This document shows, one piece after another, positions 13,916-23,000 of a stretch of DNA of 30,095 nt. How positions within the stretch are numbered: the stretch's first letter is position 1; each line of letters starts with the position of its first letter. Position numbers and translations under genes: made by a program. This DNA is from Flammeovirgaceae bacterium UBA2371 (GTDB lineage: Bacteria; Bacteroidota; Bacteroidia; Cytophagales; Cyclobacteriaceae): positions 98,466-128,560 of the forward strand of contig DDTF01000031.1 of assembly GCA_002345965.1 (NCBI GenBank), in the 5' to 3' direction. The notes under the pieces are model-generated. The model was not told the DNA's origin, made no database searches, and saw nothing but the letters and a program-made list of their open reading frames with translations.

Positions 13916-15055
13916 ATGAATTTTCAACTTACCGAAGAGCAAATTGCAGTAAGGGATGCAGCACGCGAATTTGCCAACTCAGAATTGCTGCCAGGCGTGA
14001 TAGATAGAGATACTGAAGCCAAGTTCCCGACTGAGCAGATTAAGAAAATGGGTGAACTTGGATTCATGGGAATGATGGTGAATCCAAAATACAATGGCGG
14101 AGGAATGGACAGTATCTCGTATGTACTGGCTATGGAGGAGATTTCTAAAATTGATGCTTCTGCTTCGGTTTGTATGTCCGTTAATAACTCTCTTGTCTGC
14201 TGGGGGATAGAGACTTTTGGGACGGAGGAACAAAAGGAAAAGTATTTAAAAAAACTAGCTACAGGTGAAAAGATTGGGGCGTTTTGTTTATCAGAACCAG
14301 AGGCAGGATCTGATGCCACCAGCCAGAGAACTACAGCCGAAGATAAAGGAGATTATTACCTGCTAAACGGAACAAAAAACTGGATTACCAATGGCAGCAG
14401 CGCTTCCATCTACATCGTAATTGCACAAACGGATGCAGCCAAGAAGCACAAAGGGATAAATGCATTGATTGTGGAGCGCGAAATGGAGGGTTTTGTGGTA
14501 GGAAAGAAAGAAGATAAGATGGGCATCAGGGGATCGGACACTCATTCGCTGATGTTCACAGATGTAAAGGTGCCAAAAGCAAATCGTATTGGAGAAGATG
14601 GATTTGGATTCACTTTTGCCATGACTACTCTCAATGGAGGGAGAATTGGGATTGCATCTCAGGCTCTCGGAATTGCCACTGGTGCATACGAATTGGCATT
14701 AAAGTATTCTAAAGAGCGCAAAGCTTTTAACAAGCACCTTTCTGAGCATCAGGCAATTCAATTCAAACTCGCTGACATGGCCACAAAGATTGATGCAGCA
14801 AGATTATTGATATGGCAAGCAGCATCACTCAAAGACCAAAAGAAGAATTTTGTAAAAGCTGCAGCGATGGCAAAATTATTTGCTTCTACCATAGCGCAGG
14901 AGGTTACTTCAGAGGCTGTTCAAATTCATGGTGGATATGGCTATGTGAAGGAGTACCATGTAGAGCGATTGATGCGCGATGCGAAAATCACACAAATCTA
15001 TGAAGGTACTTCGGAGATACAGCGAATGGTGATTTCCCGGGAATTATTAAGATAA
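13916..15055 (+). CDS. Acyl-CoA dehydrogenase (short-chain / butyryl-CoA type)
   Basis: 379 residues, the typical length for short-chain members. It oxidises acyl-CoA to trans-2-enoyl-CoA with FAD, passing electrons to ETF. The domain order is N-terminal helical (1-120), middle beta (121-225) and C-terminal helical (about 230-379). Signatures are FCLSEPEAGSDA near 127-138, NGTKNWITNG and QIHGGYGYVKEYHVERLMRD near 339-358. Glu363 in IYEGTSEIQ is the expected catalytic base of the short-chain type. Chain-length preference cannot be proven from sequence alone. The gene follows the terminator directly, so it needs its own promoter; I did not find a clear TAnnTTTG box. Its stop codon abuts the stop of the convergent GGGPS gene with no base between. 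Confidence 0.94.
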   Translation: MNFQLTEEQIAVRDAAREFANSELLPGVIDRDTEAKFPTEQIKKMGELGFMGMMVNPKYNGGGMDSISYVLAMEEISKIDASASVCMSVNNSLVCWGIETFGTEEQKEKYLKKLATGEKIGAFCLSEPEAGSDATSQRTTAEDKGDYYLLNGTKNWITNGSSASIYIVIAQTDAAKKHKGINALIVEREMEGFVVGKKEDKMGIRGSDTHSLMFTDVKVPKANRIGEDGFGFTFAMTTLNGGRIGIASQALGIATGAYELALKYSKERKAFNKHLSEHQAIQFKLADMATKIDAARLLIWQAASLKDQKKNFVKAAAMAKLFASTIAQEVTSEAVQIHGGYGYVKEYHVERLMRDAKITQIYEGTSEIQRMVISRELLR

Positions 15056-15817
15056 TTACTTGGCTTCGATGGCTTGGTTCCAATCGTAAACTCGCTCAGA
15101 AATCTCAATCAGCAAGTTGGGATCTTTTTCAAGTGCGTTACCTATTACGATCATATCAGCACCAGCCTCCAATGCGGTAATAGCCTTTCTCGAAGAATCA
15201 ATTCCTCCACCAACAACCACAGGGGTTTTTACAGCTTTTCTGATGGCGGAGATCATTCGCGAATTGATTTCTTTTTCAGCACCACTGCCTGCGTCCAGGT
15301 ACATGAGTTTCAACCCTAACATCTCGCCAGCCATAGCGGTGCAGGCAGCCAACGAATATTTATCGTCTGGAATAGGTGTGGTATTACTAATATAGGCCAC
15401 CGAAGTTGTACGTCCGGAATTGATTAATAAATAGCCTGTAGGGATGATCTCCAGGTTGGTATTTTTAAGTATAGGTGCAGCAACAACATGCTGTCCTATA
15501 AGCAGGTCGGGATTGCGTCCTGAGATTAACGATAAAAAAAGTATAGCATCAGCACCAGGGTCTATCTGAATGGAACTTCCGGGAAAGATGAGCACTGGGA
15601 TGGTAACTGCCTCTTTGATATGGGCGATTACTTCAGAAAGATTGGTAGAGGTGATAAGGCTTCCTCCAACTAAAAAGTAGTCAACACAATTCTCATTGGC
15701 TAAATTGATGAGATGGGTAAGTTTGCTGTTGTCTTCAACTTTATCCGGATCGATTAATACAGCAATCGATTTCTTTCCTATTCTACTTTTTTCAGTTAGC
15801 GAATCAAGAATTTTCAT
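15056..15817 (-). CDS. Geranylgeranylglyceryl phosphate synthase family protein (GGGPS/PcrB)
   Basis: 253 residues from ATG 15817; a longer frame starts within the upstream gene. It is a TIM-barrel prenyltransferase that, in archaea, links geranylgeranyl diphosphate to sn-glycerol-1-phosphate. Key motifs are VLIDPDK at residues 20-26, FLVGGSLIT, IFPGSS, then VVGGGIDSSRK and VIGNALEKDP at the C-terminal phosphate-binding end. Bacteroidota proteins of group II have been reported to make the archaeal-type ether lipid precursor, whereas the Bacillus PcrB enzyme uses heptaprenyl diphosphate. Which prenyl donor this one uses cannot be read here. It overlaps the upstream gene by 14 bases, so it is probably co-translated with it. 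Confidence 0.88.
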   Translation of the reverse strand: MKILDSLTEKSRIGKKSIAVLIDPDKVEDNSKLTHLINLANENCVDYFLVGGSLITSTNLSEVIAHIKEAVTIPVLIFPGSSIQIDPGADAILFLSLISGRNPDLLIGQHVVAAPILKNTNLEIIPTGYLLINSGRTTSVAYISNTTPIPDDKYSLAACTAMAGEMLGLKLMYLDAGSGAEKEINSRMISAIRKAVKTPVVVGGGIDSSRKAITALEAGADMIVIGNALEKDPNLLIEISERVYDWNQAIEAK

Positions 15818-16196
15818 CGTCAGATTTTCTGTTGGCCAAATAATCTGCAAGTCGTTCTTTTGCGAATTCCAATAAAGCCATGGTAGCCTGAGTGACTACT
15901 ATTTCTCCAATATGTGAAAGCACACCTGGTGAAGATGCTTCCTGAATTTCACTATGGTTTTCCTCGTTGTCAATCTCCTTTTTGGCACTCTTCTTCTTTT
16001 TGCCTTTTGAACCCGCAATTTGAGATACAGCAAAATAAGTTAGCGCCAGGGCTCCTCCGATAAACAACGCATTGGTAACAATTCGTTCGGTGCTTTTGGA
16101 AATGGATTTCATTTCGTCTTCCAGTTCCTTCTTATAATGTGCTGAGGCCTGTACTAACTTTTGTTTTTCGAGGTTTTCTTTCTCAAGAAGTGTCAT
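15804..16196 (-). CDS. Uncharacterised small membrane protein upstream of GGGPS
   Basis: 130 residues. A helical, charged N-terminal segment (1-38, possibly a coiled coil) is followed by one membrane helix (about 40-62: TNALFIGGALALTYFAVSQIAG). Then come a strongly basic patch (KGKKKKSAKKE), an acidic linker, and an amphipathic C-terminal helix with Ala and Leu (IGEIVVTQATMALLEFAKERL). I recognise no family. It starts 2 bases after the stop of the holin-like gene and overlaps the GGGPS gene by 14 bases, so the three genes form a tight unit. A role as a membrane scaffold or partner for the lipid enzyme is possible but is inference only. Confidence 0.72.
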   Translation of the reverse strand: MTLLEKENLEKQKLVQASAHYKKELEDEMKSISKSTERIVTNALFIGGALALTYFAVSQIAGSKGKKKKSAKKEIDNEENHSEIQEASSPGVLSHIGEIVVTQATMALLEFAKERLADYLANRKSDDENS

Positions 16197-16198
16197 GA

Positions 16199-16567
16199 CT
16201 ATTGCTCCTCTATCTTATTTATCAAATCAGAAAAATACTTCGCAAACATTCTGTCTATTTTTTTTCTGAAAGCAAAAAATAGCAAAAACAGGATAAGGTA
16301 TACACCAGAAACGATCATATACCCCTCAAATGAATTCGCAAAAAAGGTATTCAGGTATTCGGATAATCCGATACTAAAAAACAAAAGAAAAAGAAATGCG
16401 AATAAGACAATAGTGGCGTGAGCTAAACCCTTGGAGAGGACTTTAGCTACGTCTTCCTTTATCTCAATTTTGAGAAGTTTTACCCTTGTTTCCACATAAC
16501 CGGTTAGGTTATTGGCCAGGTTATCTATTCTCAAAAACTTAAAAATTGTGTCTTTAATTCCATCCAT
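16199..16567 (-). CDS. Phage holin III-like (DUF1469) membrane protein
   Basis: 122 residues with an amphipathic N-terminal helix (about 20-45: YVETRVKLLKIEIKEDVAKVL), two membrane helices (about 48-68 and 81-100) and a basic tail (FRKKIDRMFAKYFSD). This layout matches the 'phage holin family' / DUF1469 proteins. Despite the name, such genes are often chromosomal and sit in stress or envelope clusters, and no phage genes are near. It is followed 2 bases later by the 130-residue membrane protein and then by GGGPS. No clear promoter box was seen in the 56-base gap upstream. The family assignment is moderate; function is unknown. Confidence 0.78.
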   Translation of the reverse strand: MDGIKDTIFKFLRIDNLANNLTGYVETRVKLLKIEIKEDVAKVLSKGLAHATIVLFAFLFLLFFSIGLSEYLNTFFANSFEGYMIVSGVYLILFLLFFAFRKKIDRMFAKYFSDLINKIEEQ

Positions 16568-16623
16568 AACTTAGAAAGGCAATATAGCAATTTAGTGACT
16601 TTTAGGATTAGATATGACTATAA

Positions 16624-18234
16624 CTATTTAATTTCCAGTCTAATCAATTCATCTGTTTCTATAAGAGCACCTTTTTGGTCAAAGCGTTGCTTCTTCACTA
16701 AGAGGCTTTTGTCCAGGCTTATATACAATAATGCAGAGGTTGAATCGGGTCCGATGGCGTTCAAGGGAGTTTGACTAAAAACATATACTGAATCGAAGTG
16801 AATGGAGTGAGTCTCATAGGCAGGGACAATCTCCTGAACGCATAATTGATAGATTTTGTCATTTATTTCATTGTCCCTACAATATCCTGGAGACTTAAAC
16901 TCAAACAATTCATTATCTATAATGATCATCTTTTTTCGATTATAAACAGATAGGATTTGACTTGGGCTTTTATTCAAACTTGAATCATTATAGACCATCC
17001 AAATACTTTCTGACAGATGATTTCCATCTCTTATCACAATAGTGTATTTGGTATTTTTGTCTGTAATATGATCGGTTTTTCTATAAGTAGCTTCGATGAC
17101 GTTGACCTGCTCTTTGTGGAGGTATATCAGAGAGAATGGAAGGAAAAAGAAAACCACCAAAATATACAGAAAACCTGCTAACCTGTACTTGCGTGTTAGC
17201 CTCCCCAATCCCATCGATAGCTTCAGTGGCAACTCTTTTATAAAGGGAGTAAATAGAAACAGAATTACACCGAACAGATTGATTAAAAAGTGAGCCACAG
17301 CAATGCTAATGGCAACATTCGAATTAAATGCAGATGCAATAAATGCTGTAATGGTAGTGCCGATGTTTGCGCCTAAAATAAATGGGGCTGCGTCCTTTAA
17401 CTTGACTACTTTTTTGGCGACCAATGGAACAACAAGGGAAGTGGTAATAGTACTAGAGCGAATGGTTGCAGTAGCAACCAATCCCCAACCAAAGGATTTG
17501 AATTTATTTTGAAAGAAAAATCGCTGAACGGAGTTCTCGGAATCAAAGCCCAATAGATCCGTTAATACTTTTCTAAAAAACAGGATTGATCCAAAAAGCA
17601 ATCCAAAAGACAAAAGGGTGAGGACAAATCCATTGTTGATACCATCAACTAACAACTGAATAATAGCCGTAAATCCCGTGCCTAAAAATGAGATGTTGTT
17701 TGTCGAAGATGCGATTGGCTCGTGAAAAAAAGTTGTGGCTAAATATTGAGACAGACTGGACACGAGACCATAGTAGTACTCAATCGGGAATAAAAGGGTA
17801 ATGGTTAAAATATTAAAAAAATCATGATATGTGCCTGCAGAGACCGCTCGGATAAACTCTTTTCTTTTGGCAATAAATCCCAGCGATACGATAGTACTGG
17901 TAATGGTGGTGCCAATGTTTGCACCCATAATGATAGGCAATGCACTTTCCAAAGAAAGAGATCCGGATGCTACCAGGGCCACAACCATGGACGTGGTGGC
18001 CGAACTACTTTGAATGATGGCAGTAATAAGCAGGCCAATAAACAAAGCGGTGAAAGGGTTGGATGTAGCTAGAAGAATAGTTTCAGCGGCTGTTTTACCT
18101 AGCTGCTGAAATGAAGAGATCATTAGGTCAAGGGCAAAAAGAAAAATGAGCAATGCCAGTAGAATGTAACCTATATTCTTTGCATAAACCCCCCATTTCA
18201 AGTGACGATCATTTGTGTTTTCTACTGATGACAT
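16624..18234 (-). CDS. Na/Pi-cotransporter (NptA/PhoU-type) family protein with an unusual C-terminal domain
   Basis: 536 residues. Two inverted Na_Pi_cotrans repeats are visible. The first has QSSSATTS at 75-82 and GANIGTTIT at 104-112; the second has RSSTITTS at 259-266 and GANIGTTIT at 288-296. The Gln normally found in the QSSS motif is Arg259 in the second repeat. About eight to nine membrane helices end near residue 372. Residues 373-536 form a hydrophilic beta-rich domain without similarity to the PhoU domain often found in bacterial members (for example IVIRDGNHLSESIWMVYNDSS and YCRDNEINDKIYQLCVQ, with two Cys). It likely transports phosphate or a similar anion with Na+ across the inner membrane. 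Gene neighbours do not tell more. Confidence 0.85.
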   Translation of the reverse strand: MSSVENTNDRHLKWGVYAKNIGYILLALLIFLFALDLMISSFQQLGKTAAETILLATSNPFTALFIGLLITAIIQSSSATTSMVVALVASGSLSLESALPIIMGANIGTTITSTIVSLGFIAKRKEFIRAVSAGTYHDFFNILTITLLFPIEYYYGLVSSLSQYLATTFFHEPIASSTNNISFLGTGFTAIIQLLVDGINNGFVLTLLSFGLLFGSILFFRKVLTDLLGFDSENSVQRFFFQNKFKSFGWGLVATATIRSSTITTSLVVPLVAKKVVKLKDAAPFILGANIGTTITAFIASAFNSNVAISIAVAHFLINLFGVILFLFTPFIKELPLKLSMGLGRLTRKYRLAGFLYILVVFFFLPFSLIYLHKEQVNVIEATYRKTDHITDKNTKYTIVIRDGNHLSESIWMVYNDSSLNKSPSQILSVYNRKKMIIIDNELFEFKSPGYCRDNEINDKIYQLCVQEIVPAYETHSIHFDSVYVFSQTPLNAIGPDSTSALLYISLDKSLLVKKQRFDQKGALIETDELIRLEIK

Positions 18235-18282
18235 ACGTAGTAAAGATAATGAAGTATGCCGTCCGGTGTATAGAGCCGTAAA

Positions 18283-19482
18283 TTATTGGTGCAGATGTTC
18301 CAATTCACGTACTGCCATCCATGCCATCAATCCCGGGGCAATTTTCAAGGCGTCTTCATCGATATCGAATGTGGGAGTGTGCACGTAAGAAGTTATTCCT
18401 TTAGACTCATTTCTTGTGCCTAATCGGTAAAATGAGGCTGGGATTACCTGAGAGTAATAGGAAAAATCTTCTGCTCCAAGTGTAATGTCAATGTCAACTA
18501 TATTTTCTTTGCCTACATATTCCTCTGCAGCTTTTTTTATTCTGCGGGTAAGCTCTGGATTGTTTTCAAGATAGGGGTAACCTTTTGATATCTCCACTTC
18601 GCATTTACCACCCATTCCTTCGGCAATGCTTTCAGCCATTTTTTTAATTTTTAAAAGGGCTGATGCGCGCCACTCCTCGTCCATAGCTCTAAATGTACCG
18701 GCTATCTTTACCTCGTTGGGAATAATATTGGTAGCTCCTTTGCCAATGATATTACCAAACGTAAGTACCGTAGGTTGTTTTGGGCTTGCATTTCTACTTA
18801 CAATTTGCTGTAGTGCAATTATGATGTGGGCAGCAATCACAATAGGATCGATAGCAAGTTCTGGGGCAGCGCCATGCCCCCCCTTACCGATAATTGTGAG
18901 ATAGATTTCATCACAACTGGCCATGTACATCCCTTCTCTAAATCCTATTTTCCCTACAGGGATCAATGGCATTACATGCTGACCAATGATATGAGATGGT
19001 TTTGGGTTTTCTAATACGCCATCTTTAATCATTAATGAAGCACCTCCTGGATTTTTTTCTTCTCCTGGCTGAAAAATCAATTTTATAGAGCCTTCAAATT
19101 GATCCCTAAGTTCAAAAAGAATTTTGGAAGCGCTAAGCAATGAGGCGGTATGCACATCGTGCCCGCAAGCATGCATAACACCGGGTGTTTTTGACTTATA
19201 GGCTACCTCATTGGCCTCTTCAATGGGAAGGGCGTCCATGTCGGCTCTCAATGCAATGGTTTTTATTGATGGATTTTTACCTTCAATCATAGCAACCACT
19301 CCAGTCTCAGCGATTCCTTCGGTAGGAGTGAGTCCATACTCTGTTAATTTCTGGGCAACAAATTTTGCGGTATTGAATTCATTGTATGATAACTCGGGGT
19401 GAGCATGCAGGTGTCTTCTGATTTCCTGCGTGTGGCTGAAATATTTTTCTGAAAGCTGCTTAATTGAGTGAAGTAGGGGCAT
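18283..19482 (-). CDS. M20D family metallo-amidohydrolase (N-acyl-amino-acid / hippurate hydrolase-like)
   Basis: 399 residues, cytoplasmic, with no signal peptide. It belongs to the peptidase M20 family with two metal ions. Visible ligands and motifs are IALRADMDALPIEE at 76-89, the metal ligands Cys106 and His108 in MHACGHDVHT, Glu141/Glu142 in QPGEEKNPGGA, His169 in GQHVMP and a late His in YVHTPTFDIDE. The Cys106-x-His108 form is typical of the M20D group that hydrolyses N-acyl amino acids, hippurate or indole-3-acetyl amino acids; diaminopimelate-type deacylases are also similar. The dimerisation domain lies in the middle (about 180-300). It is on the minus strand 44 bases after the SPOR gene and 48 bases before the transporter. 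Substrate not determined. Confidence 0.92.
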   Translation of the reverse strand: MPLLHSIKQLSEKYFSHTQEIRRHLHAHPELSYNEFNTAKFVAQKLTEYGLTPTEGIAETGVVAMIEGKNPSIKTIALRADMDALPIEEANEVAYKSKTPGVMHACGHDVHTASLLSASKILFELRDQFEGSIKLIFQPGEEKNPGGASLMIKDGVLENPKPSHIIGQHVMPLIPVGKIGFREGMYMASCDEIYLTIIGKGGHGAAPELAIDPIVIAAHIIIALQQIVSRNASPKQPTVLTFGNIIGKGATNIIPNEVKIAGTFRAMDEEWRASALLKIKKMAESIAEGMGGKCEVEISKGYPYLENNPELTRRIKKAAEEYVGKENIVDIDITLGAEDFSYYSQVIPASFYRLGTRNESKGITSYVHTPTFDIDEDALKIAPGLMAWMAVRELEHLHQ

Positions 19483-19526
19483 GCAACAAGATAAAATTAA
19501 AACTCAGGAATTATGCACTAAAACCT

Positions 19527-20039
19527 TTACTTAACCTGAATTTTTTCTGGTAAAAGTATGGCATTAGGGAAGTAGTCTTTTAACCTCATCAAATCCTTTT
19601 GAGCCTCTAGTTTAGAATAATATTTTCCTGCTGTTACTCTAAATTTAGGCTGCGTGTACTGAATATCGGCTTCGAGGTCGCTGATGGCTTTTACCATTTT
19701 AGCTTTTGTACTGATGGCATCTTCCCGATTTGGCCCTGAATAAATTTGAATTGTAAAACCATCAATATAGGTCCGAAGACGGTTCAATTTATCCAGGCTA
19801 TCGAGTACTGTGTTTACCTTCGAGTTTACGGTATGTGTGGGCGTTGCTTGTGGAGCCTGTTTAATTACTGAAGGGCTATCCTTAACAGAGTCTGTTTTTT
19901 TGACTTCGTAGGAAGGCCGAACCTGAGTCAGGTCCTCCATATAAACATCGTTCAATGTTTGGCTTCCGGTTTGCTGGGCAATACAGGATGCCTGTAAAAT
20001 CAGCAGCGTAAAGCTGAGGTACGATGCGTGTTTCTTCAT
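19527..20039 (-). CDS. Secreted SPOR-domain protein
   Basis: 170 residues from ATG 20039 (MKKHASYLSF), which gives a classic signal peptide with hydrophobic core FTLLILQASC and cleavage near CIAQ. An in-frame ATG at 20066, 2 bases after the secA stop, is an alternative that would add 9 residues. A Cys is present, but the lipobox (QASC) is poor, so periplasmic secretion is more likely than lipidation. After a low-complexity linker (PSVIKQAPQATPTHT) the C-terminal 75 residues form a SPOR domain: GFTIQIYSGPNREDAISTK, then FRVTAGKYYSKLEAQKDLMRLK. SPOR domains bind denuded peptidoglycan glycans at division sites. Likely co-transcribed with secA. Confidence 0.85.
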   Translation of the reverse strand: MKKHASYLSFTLLILQASCIAQQTGSQTLNDVYMEDLTQVRPSYEVKKTDSVKDSPSVIKQAPQATPTHTVNSKVNTVLDSLDKLNRLRTYIDGFTIQIYSGPNREDAISTKAKMVKAISDLEADIQYTQPKFRVTAGKYYSKLEAQKDLMRLKDYFPNAILLPEKIQVK

Positions 20040-20068
20040 TCCATTTAATAAAGTATTAACGGTCATGG

Positions 20069-23000
20069 TTATTGTTCTATTACAATGCACTTACCATTTT
20101 TCACATCATCCTCCACTTTTTTGAATTTCACGTCTTTCAACACCTTTCCATCTGTATATTGAACGCTTACTTTATCATTGCGTCCTGCAATTTTTTCTGA
20201 TTTCACCGGCAAAACCTTTTCTTCAACTTCTCGCTGCTGAGCTTGTCCTTGTGGCTGACCACCTTGTAATAAGGAGCGTGACTCGTCTTTTTGTTCTCTA
20301 AGTCTTTCTCTTCTTTGAGATCTGGCTTCCTGTACTTGTTCTGGTTCGCGCACAGGGATGTCAGCTTTCATCAAAAACGAAATTGTTTCTTCATTTACCT
20401 TAGCAATAAAACGTTTAAAAGCTTCAAATCCTTCAAACTTATAGATTAACAATGGGTCCTTCTGTTCGTAAACTGCATTTTGTACCGACTGTTTCAAATC
20501 GTCCATATCACGCAGATGCTCTTTCCATTGCTGATCAATGATGGCCAGGGTAATCATTTTCTCCATGGCTTGTATCAATTCTGTGTTCTTACTTTCAACA
20601 CATTTCTTTAGGTCTGCGGCAACACCAATCTGTTTAACGCCATCTGTGAAGGGTACGAGAATATTTTCAATCGTTGCTCCTCTGGTCTTAAATATTTCAG
20701 TGATCACCGGCATGGCCTTCTCGGCAACACTTTTGTTTTTTTGCTGATAGTGCTTAAGTGCCTCGTCATAAAGCTTTTCTGACAAAATGTTTATATCAGA
20801 TTTTTTGAATTCCTCTTCGTTAACAGGAAAATCAAATCCTAAAACGCTTACCACATTTAATCGGAAGTTCTCTACAGTATCCCCCGTTTTTCCATTGGCA
20901 ACAATGTCCTCGCAAGTATCATAAAGCATGGTAAGGATATCCAATTGAAGGCGTTCTCCAAATAATGCGTTTTTCCTTCTTTTGTAGATTACCTCACGTT
21001 GCGAGTTCATTACGTTGTCATACTCAAGCAATCGCTTGCGTATACCGAAGTTATTCTCCTCAACTTTCTTTTGTGCTCTTTCGATTGAGTTAGTTACCAT
21101 GGAGTGAGAAATCACTTCACCTTCTTTTAGTCCGAGGCGGTCCATGATGCGTGCAATTCGCTCAGGCATGAACAAACGCATCAGGTTATCTTCAAGCGAC
21201 ACATAAAATTTGGAAGATCCGGGGTCTCCCTGCCTTCCTGCTCTACCTCTCAACTGACGGTCTACACGCCTTGACTCATGTCGTTCGGTGCCTAAAATGG
21301 CTAATCCGCCTGCAGCCTTGGATTCTGGCGCCAATTTAATGTCGGTACCACGGCCTGCCATATTGGTGGCGATAGTAACGCTTCCTGGCTTTCCGGCCTC
21401 CGCCACTACTTCTGCTTCTTTTTGATGCTGTTTGGCATTAAGCACCTGATGTTTTATTTTTTTCAATTGAAGCATCCGGCTGATCAACTCTGAAATCTCA
21501 ACAGATGTTGTTCCAACCAAAACAGGTCGTCCTTCTTGTGTGAGCCTTACAATTTCTTCAACTACAGCATTGAATTTTTCTCTTACCGTTTTAAAAACCA
21601 AATCATCGTCATCTTTTCTAACAATCGGTTTGTTAGTGGGGATTACCACTACATCCAACTTATAGATATCCCAAAGCTCGCCTGCTTCTGTTTCGGCTGT
21701 ACCAGTCATACCGGCCAGCTTGTGGTACATTCTAAAGTAGTTCTGAAGGGTGATGGTGGCGTAGGTTTGAGTAGCGTCTTCTACTTTTACATTTTCCTTC
21801 GCTTCGATAGCCTGATGAAGTCCATCAGAATATCTTCTTCCGTCCAGTACTCGTCCTGTTTGCTCATCTACAATTTTCACTTTTCCATCTACTATGATGT
21901 ATTCGGTGTCGCGCTCAAATAAGGTGTAAGCCTTTAGTAGCTGGTTCACGCTATGGATACGTTGCGCTTTGGCTGTATAGTCGCGGATTAATTCCTCTTT
22001 TTTCTGAAAACGCTCTTCGCTGCTTATAGAAGAATCATTTTCAATTTTGTTGAGCTCTACACCTATTTCAGGAAGTATAAAAAACTTGGGATCTTCTCCT
22101 TCTCCGGTTATCAGATCAATACCATTGTCTGTTAGGTCAATGCTATTGTCCTTTTCGTCAATGGTAAAGAAGAGCGGCTTGTCGGCCTCGGGCATCATTT
22201 TCTTATTGTCCTGAAGGTAAAAATTCTCAGTTTTTTGGAGAATGTTTCTAATGCCAGATTCGCTAAGGTATTTGATTACAGGTTTGTGTTTGGGCATGCC
22301 CCGGTGTGCCCTGAATAATGCCAGTCCTCCTTCTTTCTCATCCCCTTCGGCAATTAATTTCTTGGCATCGTTCAAAAATTGAGTCACCAATTTTTTTTGT
22401 GCCTCAACAATCTTATGTACCCGTGGTTTTAGGTCGTAAAATTCATGCTCATCACCTTTCGGGATTGGTCCGGAAATAATCAGTGGAGTTCTGGCCTCAT
22501 CCACCAATACGCTATCTACCTCATCCACCATGGCATAGTGATGTCCTCTGCGTTGTACAAGCTCTTCGGGGTCGCGGGCCATGTTGTCGCGCAGATAATC
22601 AAAGCCAAATTCATTGTTGGTGCCATAAGTAATGTCGGCCTCATACGCCTTTCTTCTTTCAGGTGAGTTAGGCTGGTGTTTGTCGATGCAATCAACAGTG
22701 AGACCATGAAACTGAAAAAGTGGGGCCATCCATTCGCTATCGCGTTGCGCCAGGTAATTGTTTACCGTTACTATATGGACACCTCTCTTAGCCAGGGCAT
22801 TCAAGAATGTGGGGAACGTAGCTACAAGCGTCTTACCCTCACCTGTTGCCATTTCTGCAATTTTGCCTTCATGAAGTACGATACCGCCAATGATTTGCAC
22901 ATCGTAGTGAACCATATCCCATTGTATAAGATTGCCAGCGGCCATCCATTGGTTTTTCCAAAGGGCTTTGTCTCCTACAAGTTTTACGTTTTCGTGCGTA

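Noticed and set aside
16199..16567. Holin-like gene as a sign of a prophage
   Set aside because: No integrase, capsid, tail or lysin genes are nearby; DUF1469 proteins are commonly chromosomal.
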